Below are positions 44,771 to 56,526 of a DNA stretch of 64,000 nucleotides, one piece after another; positions within the stretch are counted from its first letter, which is position 1, and each line of letters opens with the position of its first letter. Both the position numbers and the translations under genes were made by a program. The notes beneath the pieces were generated by a model. That model did no database searches. It was not told the origin of the DNA and worked only from the letters and a program-made list of their open reading frames with translations. The stretch comes from Hemerocallis citrina. Taxonomy: Eukaryota > Streptophyta > Magnoliopsida > Asparagales > Asphodelaceae. Where the stretch lies: NCBI GenBank assembly GCA_017893485.1, contig CM030363.1, positions 82,438,230-82,502,229 on the forward strand. Direction: 5' to 3'.

Positions 44771-45444
44771 GCCTAGATTGATAACCAGTTTATCACATGA
44801 GGCATTTTGATGCCCTCTAGATCTTTATCGGAGGACATGGAGAGGCCCGAACCCTTTTAGTGTGGAGTGTTATGTATCGAATTAACTTCCCTCACGAAGG
44901 CTTTGCGGGAGGAGTTAGAATCTCCCCCTATAGGCCGTCTATGAATGGTGTGTAGGATGGCCATGTGTTCAGAGTCTCTTGGTTTAAAGGCCTTTCTGGA
45001 TGCTTATTAGCCCCCCCGTGGTGGAGGGGTTTCAGTGTTATTATTTCGTTGGACAAATTGAGAGAGATAGCCCCGCCGAATCAGGTTTTCAATCTCTTCT
45101 TTGAAGGCCCGACAATTGTCGGTATTGTGTCCATGGCCTATGTGAAATGCACACCACATGCCCTTGTCTCTTCTCTTGCCGGCCATTGTTATTTTGGGAG
45201 GAGGACGAACTATCCCATCTTTTTCACCTGCATAAGGATAGCAAACACACTCGTGTTCAAGGGAGTAAACTTGTCGAAGCGAGGTGTTGGAGGAGGATGA
45301 CGTTGGCTTGCACCGTTTTCCAGGAACTTCTTGGGTGTTTCCTCGCTTGGGTTCTTCCGTTTGTTCCCAAAAGATGACTCTTTCTTGACTTGTGGATTGA
45401 GGGTTTCCTCAACTCTGATGTATTTTTCACTCATTTCTAGGAGC
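44771..45444 (-). pseudogene. Tat-lineage Gag C-terminus with zinc-finger-like motif
   Basis: Broken by several stops. Readable pieces are CRPPRDFTELLEMSEKYIRV (45445 leftward) and WCAFHIGHGHNTDNCRAFKE near 45090-45160, a C..H..H..C motif usual in this lineage's Gag-protease linker. Confidence 0.75.
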
Positions 45445-46116
45445 TCAGTGAAATCTCGAGGAGGCCTGCAGTTCTTTATGCATGACATTGTGATGGAAAG
45501 CCGCAGCCGCCACTGAAGAGTCCAAGGAGGAAATTGACTTTGCTTCCACCGTAAAGCGATTGACGATGTCTTTCAGCAGTTCTCCATCTCTTTGTTTCAG
45601 TTTCAATAGGGAAGCACTTGTTTTTTCAGCCTTGCGGCTAGTAACGAAGTGCACAATGAAAAGCTCCCCGAGCTGATCGAGAGAGAATATTCATTCTGGA
45701 GTCAGGCGTGAATACCATTCCCTTGCTGGTCTTTTCAGTGTGGCAGGGAAAGTTTGGCACATGAGTGCATCGGTGGTATTGTAGACCATCAGGAGTGTTT
45801 TGAAGCTCTCTATATGGTCGGTCGGGTCTGATTCTCCATTGTAGGATTCAAAATGAGGAGCCTTGAAGTCACTTGGGATAGGTGCATCGAGGATGGCTCT
45901 GCTGAAAGGCTGTTGACCAGGGTGGTAAGCCCCGCTGGTGCAGTTTCTCTCATTCTTCATCTGTTCTAGACGATCTTCTACTTCTTGGATATAGCGAAGG
46001 ACTTGGTCGTCCTTCCCATGGGACCCGGTTGAGTCGGCGGATGCTTCGTTGAAGGGCTAGCCCAGATCTTGACTTCCTTGGATAGGTTGGAGTATGTCGA
46101 GATTGAACTTATCCAT
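45445..46116 (-). pseudogene. Tat-lineage Gag, N-terminal part
   Basis: ATG at 46116 opens MDKFNLDILQPIQG, soon broken by a stop. The frame at 45691-45960 has ESYNGESDPTDHIESFKTLL and ATLKRPAREWYSRL; the frame at 45445-45654 has LLKLKQRDGELLKDIVNRF, together the retrotransposon gag domain. Stops at about 45690 and 46055 break it. Confidence 0.8.
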
Positions 46117-46632
46117 TTTTCTTTTTGTTCCGCACAAGAAGCTTTCGACTCTCACGAGATGTGCTCCTTATTATGGTGCGCCCCCTGTGAGAGGAGGATT
46201 GCCTTGATCACTGTCTAGGAAAGTTGGTTCTCTGGTTTGCTTGATGTCCCGAGTGGGAGGCCTCAGATTGGATGTGCCTCTCGTCCAACTAGATTCGCAG
46301 ATCGATTCCTTGTTGTCTGACACTGATGATCTGGCGGAGATCTCTAGATCTTCGAGGGCTTCGCGAGGCTATTGAATCAGTTGAAGCATTATGGACTGAG
46401 ATACGATTGTGCTAAGGATGTTGTTCATGATGGTTTTGTTGGAAGTCCCCTAGTGCCTCTCCGTTGGAAGGAGCTTGATCAGGTTGTCGGAGTGACTATT
46501 GAGGAGAAAGCGGATCTTCCATAGGAGGAGCTAGTTGACGAAGAGAATTAGTGCGACGGCTTGAGGCCGCCCCCCGGCTTCTTAGTCTTAGTGGCATGGC
46601 AGCAAGTCAAACTTGTGTAGATTCCCATAAAC
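46117..46632 (-). other. Tat-lineage 5' leader
   Basis: Sequence between the primer binding site and gag with no supported frame. It contains no recognised structure. Confidence 0.5.
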
Positions 46633-46642
46633 GGCGCCAATC
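46633..46642 (-). promoter_or_regulatory. Primer binding site area of the Tat element
   Basis: The minus strand reads ATTGGCGCCGTTTATGGGAA right after the 5' LTR end. TGGCGCC at this place is the usual primer-site start of Tat and Athila-type plant elements. Confidence 0.75.
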
Positions 46643-46965
46643 TGTTGCTGCTTATTTTGTTGTGAGACCAAACAAATAGTGAGTTAATAATTGTTGGAAA
46701 CTACTAAAAATCTGACCTTTGACTTTGGCCGTGAAATGCGGTTGAGGCTCCTGAGATTAAATCTGAATCGTTGATTGACCACCGTGATCTGAATCTGACG
46801 ATTGCTTACGCGGCCGATGGACTTGCAAAAAGCCTGAAACACCGGGGGTTGCCCAGGCGACAGACCCCCGATGCTCAAGTGAGAACCAGAAAGAGAAAAA
46901 AGTTTGAAAGAGAAACTGGCGAATTGTTGATTACCTTATGTATGTGGAGGGGGGAGGGTATTTAT
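46643..46965 (-). mobile_element. 5' LTR of the Tat element, truncated by the Tekay array
   Basis: Begins TGTTGCTGCTTATTTTG on the plus strand at the primer-site side. A TATA-like AATAAATACCC (minus strand, near 46960) is right at the break, so only the transcribed part remains here and the upstream part is beyond the array, outside the window. No 3' LTR partner was found. Confidence 0.6.
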
Positions 46966-47479
46966 TGTCATGCCCCGCTTCCCAAAAATACGGAATGCAA
47001 GCACGTGACATTGGCCCAGCGAATGACTTGCATCATTCATAAGCTGTTATTGATTCAACTCAACAATATAACAAGGAGCAATACAACCACGCATGCAATG
47101 AAAAGGTAACCACATGAATAACAATACTTGGAATTTGAGAACGAAATAACCAAATATAATAATAATCCAACATCTGCAAACAACAATAACAATATTCGGA
47201 TCAAAAGCCCACAATACAAAGAAATAATAATGTTCAATTATGTAAGACTTCATAAAAAAATAATAATCAATTAAGCGATGATGCTATCAATTCTTCACCA
47301 TTGTTGTTCTTCTAATCCATCAGGCAATTCTCTTTGATAACCTATAAGTTGTTCATCTAAAAAGAGAGAATAAAATGTCCTTAGAGCAAGTCGTGGACAG
47401 TAAGTAGAGAAGGCAAAGAAACAATGACATTTACGATACAACAACAACAACAACAACAACAACAAAGCCTTTTTTCCAA

Positions 47480-48176
47480 CTAGTTGGGGTCGGCTACATG
47501 AATCCTGGTTTTCCATTCTGCTCGGTTTAGTGCAATGTCTTTTATAAGGTCACAAGCTATCATATCTTTTTTCACCGTTTTCATCCAAGTTAGTTTAGGT
47601 CTTCCTCTACCCCTAACTCTACCCTCAGTACTTATCAAATCACTCTTTAACAGGGGCACTACTAGATCTACGTGTGACATGTCCAAACCACCTGAGGCGA
47701 TTATCTCTTAATTTATCTTGGATTGGAGCAACCTTTAGCATGTCTCGTATATGCTCGTTTCTAATTCTATCCTTCCTTGTTTTACCACACTTCCATCTTA
47801 GCATTCTCGTCTCCGCTACGCTCATTTTTTGGACATGTTGTTTCTTTGTTGCCCAACACTCTGCTCCATACATCATTGCTGGTCTAACAGCCGTCTTATA
47901 AAATTTTCTCTTCAACTTCAAAGTTATACGTTTATCACACAAAATACCACTGACACTTCTCCACTTAAGCCACCCTACTTGGATCCTATGTGTAACATCT
48001 TCACAAATCTCCCAATCTCTTTGTATAATCGAACCTAAATATTGGAAACGGTCTCTCTTAGGTATCTCTTGGCCATCAAGCTTCACTACTTCCTCAGTTG
48101 TGTTCCGAATATGACTAAAATTACACCCCATATACTCGGTTTTAGTTCTGCTTATTTTAAAGCCTCTAGCTTCCAA
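47480..48176 (-). pseudogene. LINE reverse transcriptase C-terminal fragment
   Basis: The frame at 47640-48176 has EARGFKISRTKTEYMGCNFS, KTAVRPAMMYGAECWATKK and RWFGHVTRRSSSAPV. A stop divides it from GRPKLTWMKTVKKDM at 47480-47686. Together they are the end of the LINE polyprotein downstream of the catalytic box. Confidence 0.85.
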
Positions 48177-48229
48177 AGTTTCTCTCTACAATTCTAATTT
48201 AGTATTGACTCATGCTCTAGTCTCGTAAA

Positions 48230-48595
48230 CTAAGATGATGTCATCGGAAAAAATATAGACCAAGGAACCTCATCTTGTATTCCTCGCGTCAATTCATCCA
48301 TAACCAAAGTAAAAAGGTAAGGGCTTAAAGCCGAACCTTGGTGTAAACCTACTGTAATAGGAAAATCGCTGGTCTCTCCTATGGTTTTTCTAATTGTGGT
48401 TGTTGCCCCTTCATACATATCCTTAATTACCTCAATATACCGAATAATTAATCTTTTATTATTGAGCACCCACCATAATAAGTCTCTAGGGACTTTATCA
48501 TATGCTTTTTCAAGATCTATAAAAACTATACGTAGATCTTTCTTATTCTCGCAATATTTTTTCATAAGTCTCCTCAGTACATAATTTGCTTCCAT
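48230..48595 (-). pseudogene. LINE reverse transcriptase core fragment
   Basis: The frame has VFIDLEKAYDKVPRDLLWWV, GETSDFPITVGLHQGSALSP and YLFTLVMDELTRGIQDEVPW, reverse transcriptase motifs of plant non-LTR elements. It shifts just before the expected FADD catalytic box, which reads as FFPMTSS here. Confidence 0.85.
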
Positions 48596-50468
48596 TGTTG
48601 ACCTCCTCGGCCAAACTGATTCTCAGACATTGTAGTTTATAGTCTCAGTTTATGTTCGATCACTCTTTCCCAAATTTTCATCGTATGACTCATTAATTTA
48701 ATTCCTCGGTAGTTTGAGAAACTTTGTATATCTCCTTTATTTTTATATATAGGTACAAAAATACTCTTTCTCCAATAGAGTCAATGGCAATGAACAATGG
48801 AAAAATGATAACGATGCAATGTGCAATGACAATGATCAATAACAATAACAATAACAATAACAATAAACGATGTCAATAATAGTAGTAATAATGATAACAC
48901 TGTTCAATAATGATGAAAATATGCAATGACGATGCGATAACAATGTTAGGTTTATTATTCATTTTAGTCCTAACTAATGTACGTACTCCTACGTTCCATA
49001 CCACAAGCTCGATGCATGCAAACAATTTCGTTTAGACCTAAGTGGTAGATTCTATAGATCATGTACTCGGCAACGATAATCAATATTCAATAGTTGATTA
49101 CTGCAGAATAAGATAATTGGCCCCGATACAATACAAGATAGATTGGGTTACTGCCGTAAGCCACTTTCCATCGATAAAACAATGGCCATTAACAATATTT
49201 AGGTAAACGCGGGCCCCTCCTCCGAGTACAGTCACTACATTGTCCACTACTTAAGTCACCCTTAAACCCCAGCTTGTTAACAATTCTTTATTCAATCAAT
49301 ATGTAATAGTTGTTGACAACATTTCGATAATATTAGGGAACAATATGGATAATACTATCAATGGGGATGATGAGATGATCAATAGGGCACTAGAATGATG
49401 ACAAAACAGCACTAAGATCATGCAATACAATGTACACAATTAAAGATATCAGATACACCAATACAGATTCGATTATATTATCAAAATATGGAAAACTCAA
49501 TTCTGGACAGCAGTAGGTTGTTGTACTAAAATTGAATTTTCCGCTGCTACAGAATAGAGAATGTGGATTCGTCAGAAGTTCTAGAAACTAGACTCCTGTC
49601 CAGTTCCAACACATATTAAAAGTCCAAAATCTAACAACAATAGTGAGGTGAATTACAGTGTTTTTTACAGGTTACAGATTCTGGCTGGTTATCAATGTTA
49701 ACTAGTTTCAGTTATAAAAGCAGTAAACATTCATTTTAAAAATCAGCAAAAATATTTTTCATGGCCCTAAGCATGTTAACTATCAATCTAGAAATTATCA
49801 TGGCAATGTTTGATCATTAGTTCATCTATTTAATCAATTTAGCATGGTATATGAATAAATCTGGAAATAAATGCAGCAGCAGCAGTAAACAGGTCATAAC
49901 TCATGCAATATAAGTCAGAATTCAATAATTCTTGCTTTTCTGGAAACTAGACACATGAAGCTACATTTCATATTCAGAAAGTTATTGACTTTGATGACAG
50001 TAACTAGGTCGAAACAGCATGTGAATGTTCAGGTTGACAGAAAATTTCAGGGTCTCAATATATTTTTCATGAATAAAATACTTAAAATGTTATGAACGAT
50101 GAGTTAGGGGTTGACAACATAAATTACAGCATGTTACATTTATGTGAACATGGTATTAAGATGTATAATGTACATAATGTCCATAATCTTACTAATCACA
50201 ATCAACTAATACACCAACATCAATCATATGAACAATCAACACATGTATACAATCTACAATAGTTGTGTAATGTCATGACATGAATTACAATAACAATCCC
50301 TATTTCTATATTCAATAATTAACTACATGAATGCATGCAAGATCTCCATAAGTCGGAGGCAAAAAGACGGCACGAAGTCAAGACTACTACTTGGATTCGC
50401 TCATGTAAATCCGTTGTATTTCAATGATAGATAACAATAGAAGATATACGATAATCAATATAGATCTA

Positions 50469-53307
50469 TGTAATACCCTGATTTTCTTAATCTATGAAAG
50501 ATTATTTATTTATGATATGTTTGTGTAGCATGTTGTCTATTATTTTCCCACATGATGAATAAAGTATATTATTTTCTATAAAGCATTCTTCTTGAAGCCC
50601 AATGTTGATTTACTTATTAAAAATATTTATTTTGGCCCAAATGAACTTAAGCCCATAAATTTAACCTTTTATTTCTCTACGGCCCATTTTGTGTAACACT
50701 TTTTATATATTATATTTTTTGTACAATTTTATTAGTGTGGATGTGCATGCACGTGCATTTCGCATACACGTGCATTGAGCACTCTTCTTTGGCCGGATTG
50801 TGGGTTAGAGTAGTGGCACCCATCATGGGCGGTTGTGTGGGAATGTGGGTAGTTTCTCAACTCCCTAATGCATCTCCACCCTTGATCTTGTAACTCCCCT
50901 ATTAATCTTAGCCCTCTATTCTATCTTCCTCCTAGTATAAATACCCCCCCCCATTTCCCTATCTCTTTTACACTAAGACTTTCTAAGATTATTATTGTAA
51001 GAGAGTTATTTGTGAGTTTGTGTGTGGGAGCTTTTCTGTGGAGACGAGCAGCATTGCTGAGGTGCTAGGTGTGGAACAAAGGAGCAAGGAGTACAGTACC
51101 GTATTGAAGAGTTTTGCGGGATTTTCGTTTATTTCTTCATATAAGGTGGGTGTTTCTCAGGACTTCTAATGTAGGAAATTATACTATGATTATTTGATTG
51201 CTACCATGTTATGAGAAGTGAATTGAATGTAGTAGAATTGCTTAAACATGCTATTGATATTGAGAACGGAATTGTCGGTACAGTCGACTGGCATGTGAAC
51301 CAGCCGACTGGTACGAGACACTATTTTTCATAATGTGCTGATAAACATGTGTACAAATAGACATGATGGTGTGATTATTGTATGTATATTTCCCTATGAC
51401 ACATATGATGGAGGGAAGGTAAATGAATGAAAAGAACTAATGGTGACTAATAACTTAGAAGTGCCGGAGCAGTCGACTGATACTAGGGTTCAGCCGACTG
51501 GTACCGTACTGGAGTATGACTGTTTGGAAGTTCCATGAATTAAGATATTCTATTCTGTAAAGCTAGTATGATGACTTGAGATTTATACCTTTATTATCAT
51601 GAGAAAGTATGAGCAATGTGAACGCATGTTTAGAGTATTTTTCTCTAAAAGAGCATATTAGTAACTTGAAAATTCATGCTGTAATGCTACTGAACAATAA
51701 GAGACCCCGTTTATGGAATAGGAATTTATGTATATTGTAAATTGACATCATGATGCAAGTGCATGTAAGAACTGTGAATAATCTCTTTAATTGAAAAATG
51801 GTTCTGTCTAGTCGATCGAATGCGTGTAGCAAGTCGACTGATCTGGACTTAGAAATTGTGCTGTTGAAATCTCCAGGACAGACGACTGATGGATGAACAG
51901 TCGACTGTCGTGTGGACAACTTGTGAACCTGAAAAGTTACAGGGACAGGTGACTGGTTGTGTACAACAGTCGACTATCCCGAGCATTTACAATGATACTG
52001 TATGTGACTGTATGAGTCGACTGGTGTTCTCCCAAGTCGACTGTGCGGAATAGACTTTGATATATTTGAATTCATGTTATTTACTGTTGGTAATTGTGAA
52101 CTTTATGATTTAAGTCGATGGACTCTGTTTATGGCTGTATGAATTATGTGAAAGGGATCATAGATAAGAATTGAGAATTAAATGAATATATGGAATGTTA
52201 AATCATGATGAGAAAGTCTGTGAGACTCTAAAATGAATTATGAGCTGATGATGCTCAATTGGATATTGTGAATTTGAAATTGAACGAAAGAGTAGCTAAG
52301 TCTCCCCGGCAGTGAATTGAAATGATGTTGAGAAATAGACCAGGTTGGTCACGTGAAATGAAATGATAAGTCCGGTTTGATGGAGAGGCTAACTCTAGAG
52401 CTTGATTTTTATTCATGATTCTAATGTAACTTTAATACATAGTGTGGAGGTGATGAAGGTGAAAGAAAAACATGAGTATGAGAGCTAGGGTACGGTGCGG
52501 GTGTGTGAGCCGCAGAATGCATGCTTGATGAGTCAAGACATGGCGCGGGCACAACTCAGTAATGATCGGACTTTAGTCACGCTTATGGGGTGTTTTGGTG
52601 ACTGCAAGAGGAGTGTGTTCAGGGAGGAGGCTGAATTGTCGCAGAATGCATGCTTGACGAGTCAAGACATGGTGCGAAATTCTACTCCAGGGGCCAGGAT
52701 ACATGCTTGTACTCATAGAATCATCTAGGATATTCACTGGAATTACAGAAGTAGAGTAAGTCATGGCGGGGGATTGAACCCTACAAACAATGAAGAACGA
52801 TTAAGAGGCTTGCCCTCGAACCTATGTAGTATGGGATGCATAGAATTCGAACAAGTGCGCATTAGTATCATGTTAATTAAATAAATTGCATTAAGGATTA
52901 AGTGCACAATCACGACACGACATCATTAAAAGTTCCCTTTTGTTTTTACATGCTTATTATGAACAAATTGTGATTCTGTTAAGAAATGAGATTCATTATA
53001 CTGTTTCTGGCATAGAGAGGATGGCCATGTATAATTATCGTCGGTTGAATAAACTGACGTACCCACAGTTTTGTATGCAGGATAAATTACACGTAAGAGG
53101 AATGGATGCATAAAGAGCTTATTATGTTGTTTTTCATTTATGTAAATGTTGTATATTTTGCTTCCGCTGTGTAAATTTAAAGGTAAGATGTTGTAACTCT
53201 GATGTAAAAAGAAAAGTTTGAATTTCCTTGTAAAATTGTACTTAAAGAAAGTGAAAAGATCCTGAAGAACATCTCGAATTCAGTAACATGGAATTCGGGG
53301 CGTTACA
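50469..53307 (+). mobile_element. Ty3/gypsy-type solo LTR with TSD ATCTA
   Basis: 2839 bp starting TGTAATACCCTGATTTTC and ending GGGGCGTTACA, flanked by ATCTA (50464-50468 and 53308-53312). The uninterrupted site is visible in LTR2 at 58683-58690. TATAAATACC at about 50937 and a leader-like segment after it suggest plus orientation. It carries numerous AGTCGACT palindromes at 51281-52043. A local duplication with GCAGAATGCATGCTTGA is at 52511 and 52640. No coding capacity. Confidence 0.85.
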
Positions 53308-54980
53308 ATCTACTTGCGGGATTCAATAAACAATCTCAAATACGATACAATACAATTCGAGAGTGAGATGGCTTGCCTTTAACAATGACGTTAGTTCCGA
53401 AATATTAAAAATAACGGGATTAGGATCCCAGGTGATGACGACGATCGTGAACCAAGCGAACCTTGATGTGATGATCATGATCAAGTACGGATCTTGATAC
53501 GATGATCAAACAACAATCGGATGGCTGATGTTCGACTTGATGGTGATCAACTTGATGATGATCAAGATCTGATCTGATGGATTGACGTGGATCTTGATGA
53601 GGATCAAGATCAAGTTGATCGGGCGAGCAAGATCAAAGATCAAGATCAATGCGACTTGGTGATGATCATGATCGTCGATTGGACGGCTGTGATGGCTTGA
53701 TCACCAAAAATGAGGCAAGGGGGGAGTACTCTATGATGGTGAAGGTGGCAGTCGACTGCGGCTGTGGTGGTGGAGGACTGGACGACGACTGGATGGCGAT
53801 GGTGGTGGTCGACAACGCTTGGGGGAATGGAGTTGACGGATGGAAATAGGGCTCGGAGGGAAACAAGGGAGCTCGGAGGGCGGCAAGTGGATGGCGACGA
53901 TGGGGGGTGCTGCAGTGGTTCGGGTTGTGGCAGACGAGGAGGCGATAGGCGGTCGCAACTGGGGATGGAGGCGGAGGGCAACGAGGTCGCACGAGGAGGA
54001 TGTACGAGTTTGGGGGTAAGGCGATGGAGGCAGGGTAGCTCGACGGGGTGGACGCGATGGCTGACGAGGGGTTGAGGTCGAGCGGAAGGTGAGGGGGTGC
54101 AGAGTGGCGACGAGGAGAGGGTGGCGGAGGTTGAGTTGTGGTGTAGGGGATGAGCGGGAGGAAGATGAAGGGGTGAGGGTTGAACATTAGGGATTAGGTT
54201 TAGTTTAGATTAGGTTTTAATTAATAGGGGATTAAGGGGTGTTTGTTGTGTATTAAGAAGAGAGGGGGAGAAAATCTGGGAATAGTGGACAGTTGGGATT
54301 AGTGGGAGAAGAAAGCATGAGAGAGAGATTGAGGGTAACGTTAAGTTGATCTGGTCAATAACAAATTAGGGGGAATTGGGATAATGGGTTTGGGTGAACA
54401 GGTTTGGGTTTAGGGTTGGCTAGGATCCAATAAGAGGTGGATATGGGTTTGGGTTAGAATCCAATAGGATATGGGCTTAGGTTGGGCTTAGATTATATAT
54501 AAATAAATAATGCAAAATGAATATAAAATTTGGGCTTCAAAATTAAATAAATATATAATACAAGATAAATCGAAATCAATGGGCTTTACAAAATAATAAT
54601 ACTAATAATAATAACATAATAACAATAATGATAAGAATAATAATACATGACAGAATTGGAATCAACACATTCATGAAATAATTCAATAATAATAATAATA
54701 ATAATAGCAATAATAATAATAATAATAGTAATAATAAAATTATGCAACAAAATAGGAATTCAACTTATCAACTTTATATTAAAATAATCCAAACAGGAAT
54801 ATATATAACCGATCAAGTATAAAATGGAAAGCGAAGTTAAATTACACTATTATTCAAAATAACAAAACTTTTTTGTTTAGAAAAGATTTTAAATAGATAG
54901 TCCAAAAATGAATTTAACAAATAAAAATCGAAATACAGAAAATATTCGGGAAATACATATTTACGAAAATAAGGGTTAAA

Positions 54981-56526
54981 ATCCTACCTACCTTACAACA
55001 AAATTTCGTACTCGAAATTTGCGTAGGTGGTACATAGGACAAAGCAAAAGCAAACTTATGTGGGTAACAAAACTGGGGATTCAAAGGAAAAGGCAAAATG
55101 GTGGAAACACTAGAATTGGGAAAGAACACGGATATTAAAGGGTATGGTAAGGAAGGAATAATTAGTATGATACTCAATAATGAATCAATAAATGAGGATA
55201 AATGCAAGATGCAGAATGGATAAATGATGCAAGAGAAAATAACCAATGCAAGAACATAAAAAAATATATATATTGCTAAATACTTGTAGTTACTCCTTCA
55301 GCGGTCAGCTTGTAAGCCTGACCACGAGCTCCAGTCTGTCCTCCATTAGGGGCTGGTCCTCCTATCGGCGCATTGTGCAGATTCCTTGGGCAGTCTCGAA
55401 CCATGTGGTCATTGCTTCCACGCATAAGGCACTGGCGGTTGCCTATCCTGCAGTCATTGTGCAAGTCCCCAATATTGTGACAGTAATCACAAGTCTGATT
55501 TGTCCTTGGGGCAGCAGGTGGATATGGCAGTGTCCTCACTGGGGGGGCTGGATCTGGCTTCCTAATAGGCCCACCAGAAGATCTAGCAGCAACGGGGTGC
55601 AGGGTAGAACGCTGAATAGCACGCTTCTTTGTACTAGTCTGTTCCTGGCTTCTAGCAGCCTCCAGAATGTCAGCATAGGATTGAAGTTGCAAGGCAACCA
55701 GGCGATCATGAATCTCAGTAGCCAAGCCCAACAAGAAACGACGGGCCCTATCTTCATCATTTGAAACAATGGAAGTGGCAAAGAGACTCAGTCGGGTGAA
55801 TTCTGCAGCAAACTCGTCAACGGTTCGACTCTCCTAAGTTTGCGCGACAAATTGTCGCTCAATTTCATTCCTGGTGACATCGGGAAAGAACTTCGTGAGA
55901 AAGCTCTCTCTGAAGATGGCCCAGCCGATGGGGCACCCTAGCCGTTCCATTTCAGGTCGCTACCAGATGTGGGCCAGGTCAACAAGCTGGATGCTCACGA
56001 CATCCACACGATGAACATCCGCTATCCGGGCTGCAGTTAACAGCTGCTCAGTCCTGATAAGCCATTGCTCGGCTTCAAGCGGACCTTCAGTGCTCGAGAA
56101 TTTGTCTGGATATAACCTCATGAAATCGACCACATTACCGGGTCTCGGTGGTAGCAAGGGCATAGGTATGACGGGTTCCCTGTTGGCAGCACCCAAAGCC
56201 ACCCTCATCAGTTCATTATACTCCCGCGCATCTGCATCATCTGTTTCATCACCAGTTCATAGTGCTCACACTGCATTTGCATCACTTGTGCAACAGTGGG
56301 CTCTTCCAACTGATCATCCATAGTTCGGGAGGACGAAGCACTCTATCTAGCAATGGTCTGCAATAAAACCAAACGGTTAGCATCCAGATTATAAGTTGGT
56401 TATCAATTATCCATGTGAATCACGTGTTGTGCATGTTGTTGAATCAAACCGGTTAAACCCAAACTAATCAGGGTGCACCCCCAAACTAGTTAGAGTCAAA
56501 CTTGGCTTTGATACCCCTAAAAATCT
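54981..56526 (-). mobile_element. Internal region 1 of the gag-only Tekay array
   Basis: Contains a broken gag, an intron-donor position at 55283, a T-rich stretch and the polypurine area GGTAGGTAGGAT next to LTR1. All of pol is missing. The primer site (minus GGGTATCAAAGC at 56505-56516) has two changes from the norm. Compared with internal region 2 it lacks about 170 bp near 55130. Confidence 0.8.
55283..56321 (-). pseudogene. gag pseudogene, copy 1
   Basis: ATG at 56321 (MDDQLEEPTVAQ). A two-base loss near 56227 shifts the frame. Later blocks read DFMRLYPDKFSSTEGP, EAEQWLIRTEQLL and SRTVDEFAAEFTRLSLFA. In-frame TAG codons follow AHIW and QT. Both zinc knuckles are broken: CDYCHNIGDLHNDC has lost its His position and CLMRGSNDHMVRDC its second Cys. 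The open frame ends at the donor-like ACTACAA|GTATTT. The Tekay element at 28232 has the equivalent gag. Confidence 0.8.

Larger units (their letters stand above)
47438..48773 (-). mobile_element. 5'-truncated RTE-type LINE
   Basis: Its 3' end on the minus strand is AACTAGTTGGAAAAAAGG then (TTG)n (the plus-strand (CAA)n at 47438-47465), a tail style of plant RTE LINEs. Sequence resuming at about 48774 matches LTR2 at 57022, fixing the right edge. LTR2 has about 20 extra bases at the site, so a small target deletion is possible. Only the last third of the reverse transcriptase and the tail are present. Confidence 0.8.
46966..54980 (-). mobile_element. LTR1 of a gag-only Tekay tandem array
   Basis: Starts TGTCATGCCCCGCTTCCC and ends GGGTTAAA (an expected TTACA with C changed). 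It contains a LINE (47438-48773) and a solo LTR (50469-53307). Without them it is about 3.8 kb, equal to LTR2. The GC-rich part at 53640-54190 carries a Pro/Ser-rich minus frame that recurs in LTR2. AAT-rich tracts are at 54590-54740. It interrupts the Tat 5' LTR. Confidence 0.8.

Noticed and set aside
47047..47253. Short hydrophobic minus frames in LTR1
   Set aside because: AT-rich LTR sequence without homologous frame constraint; treated as shadows.
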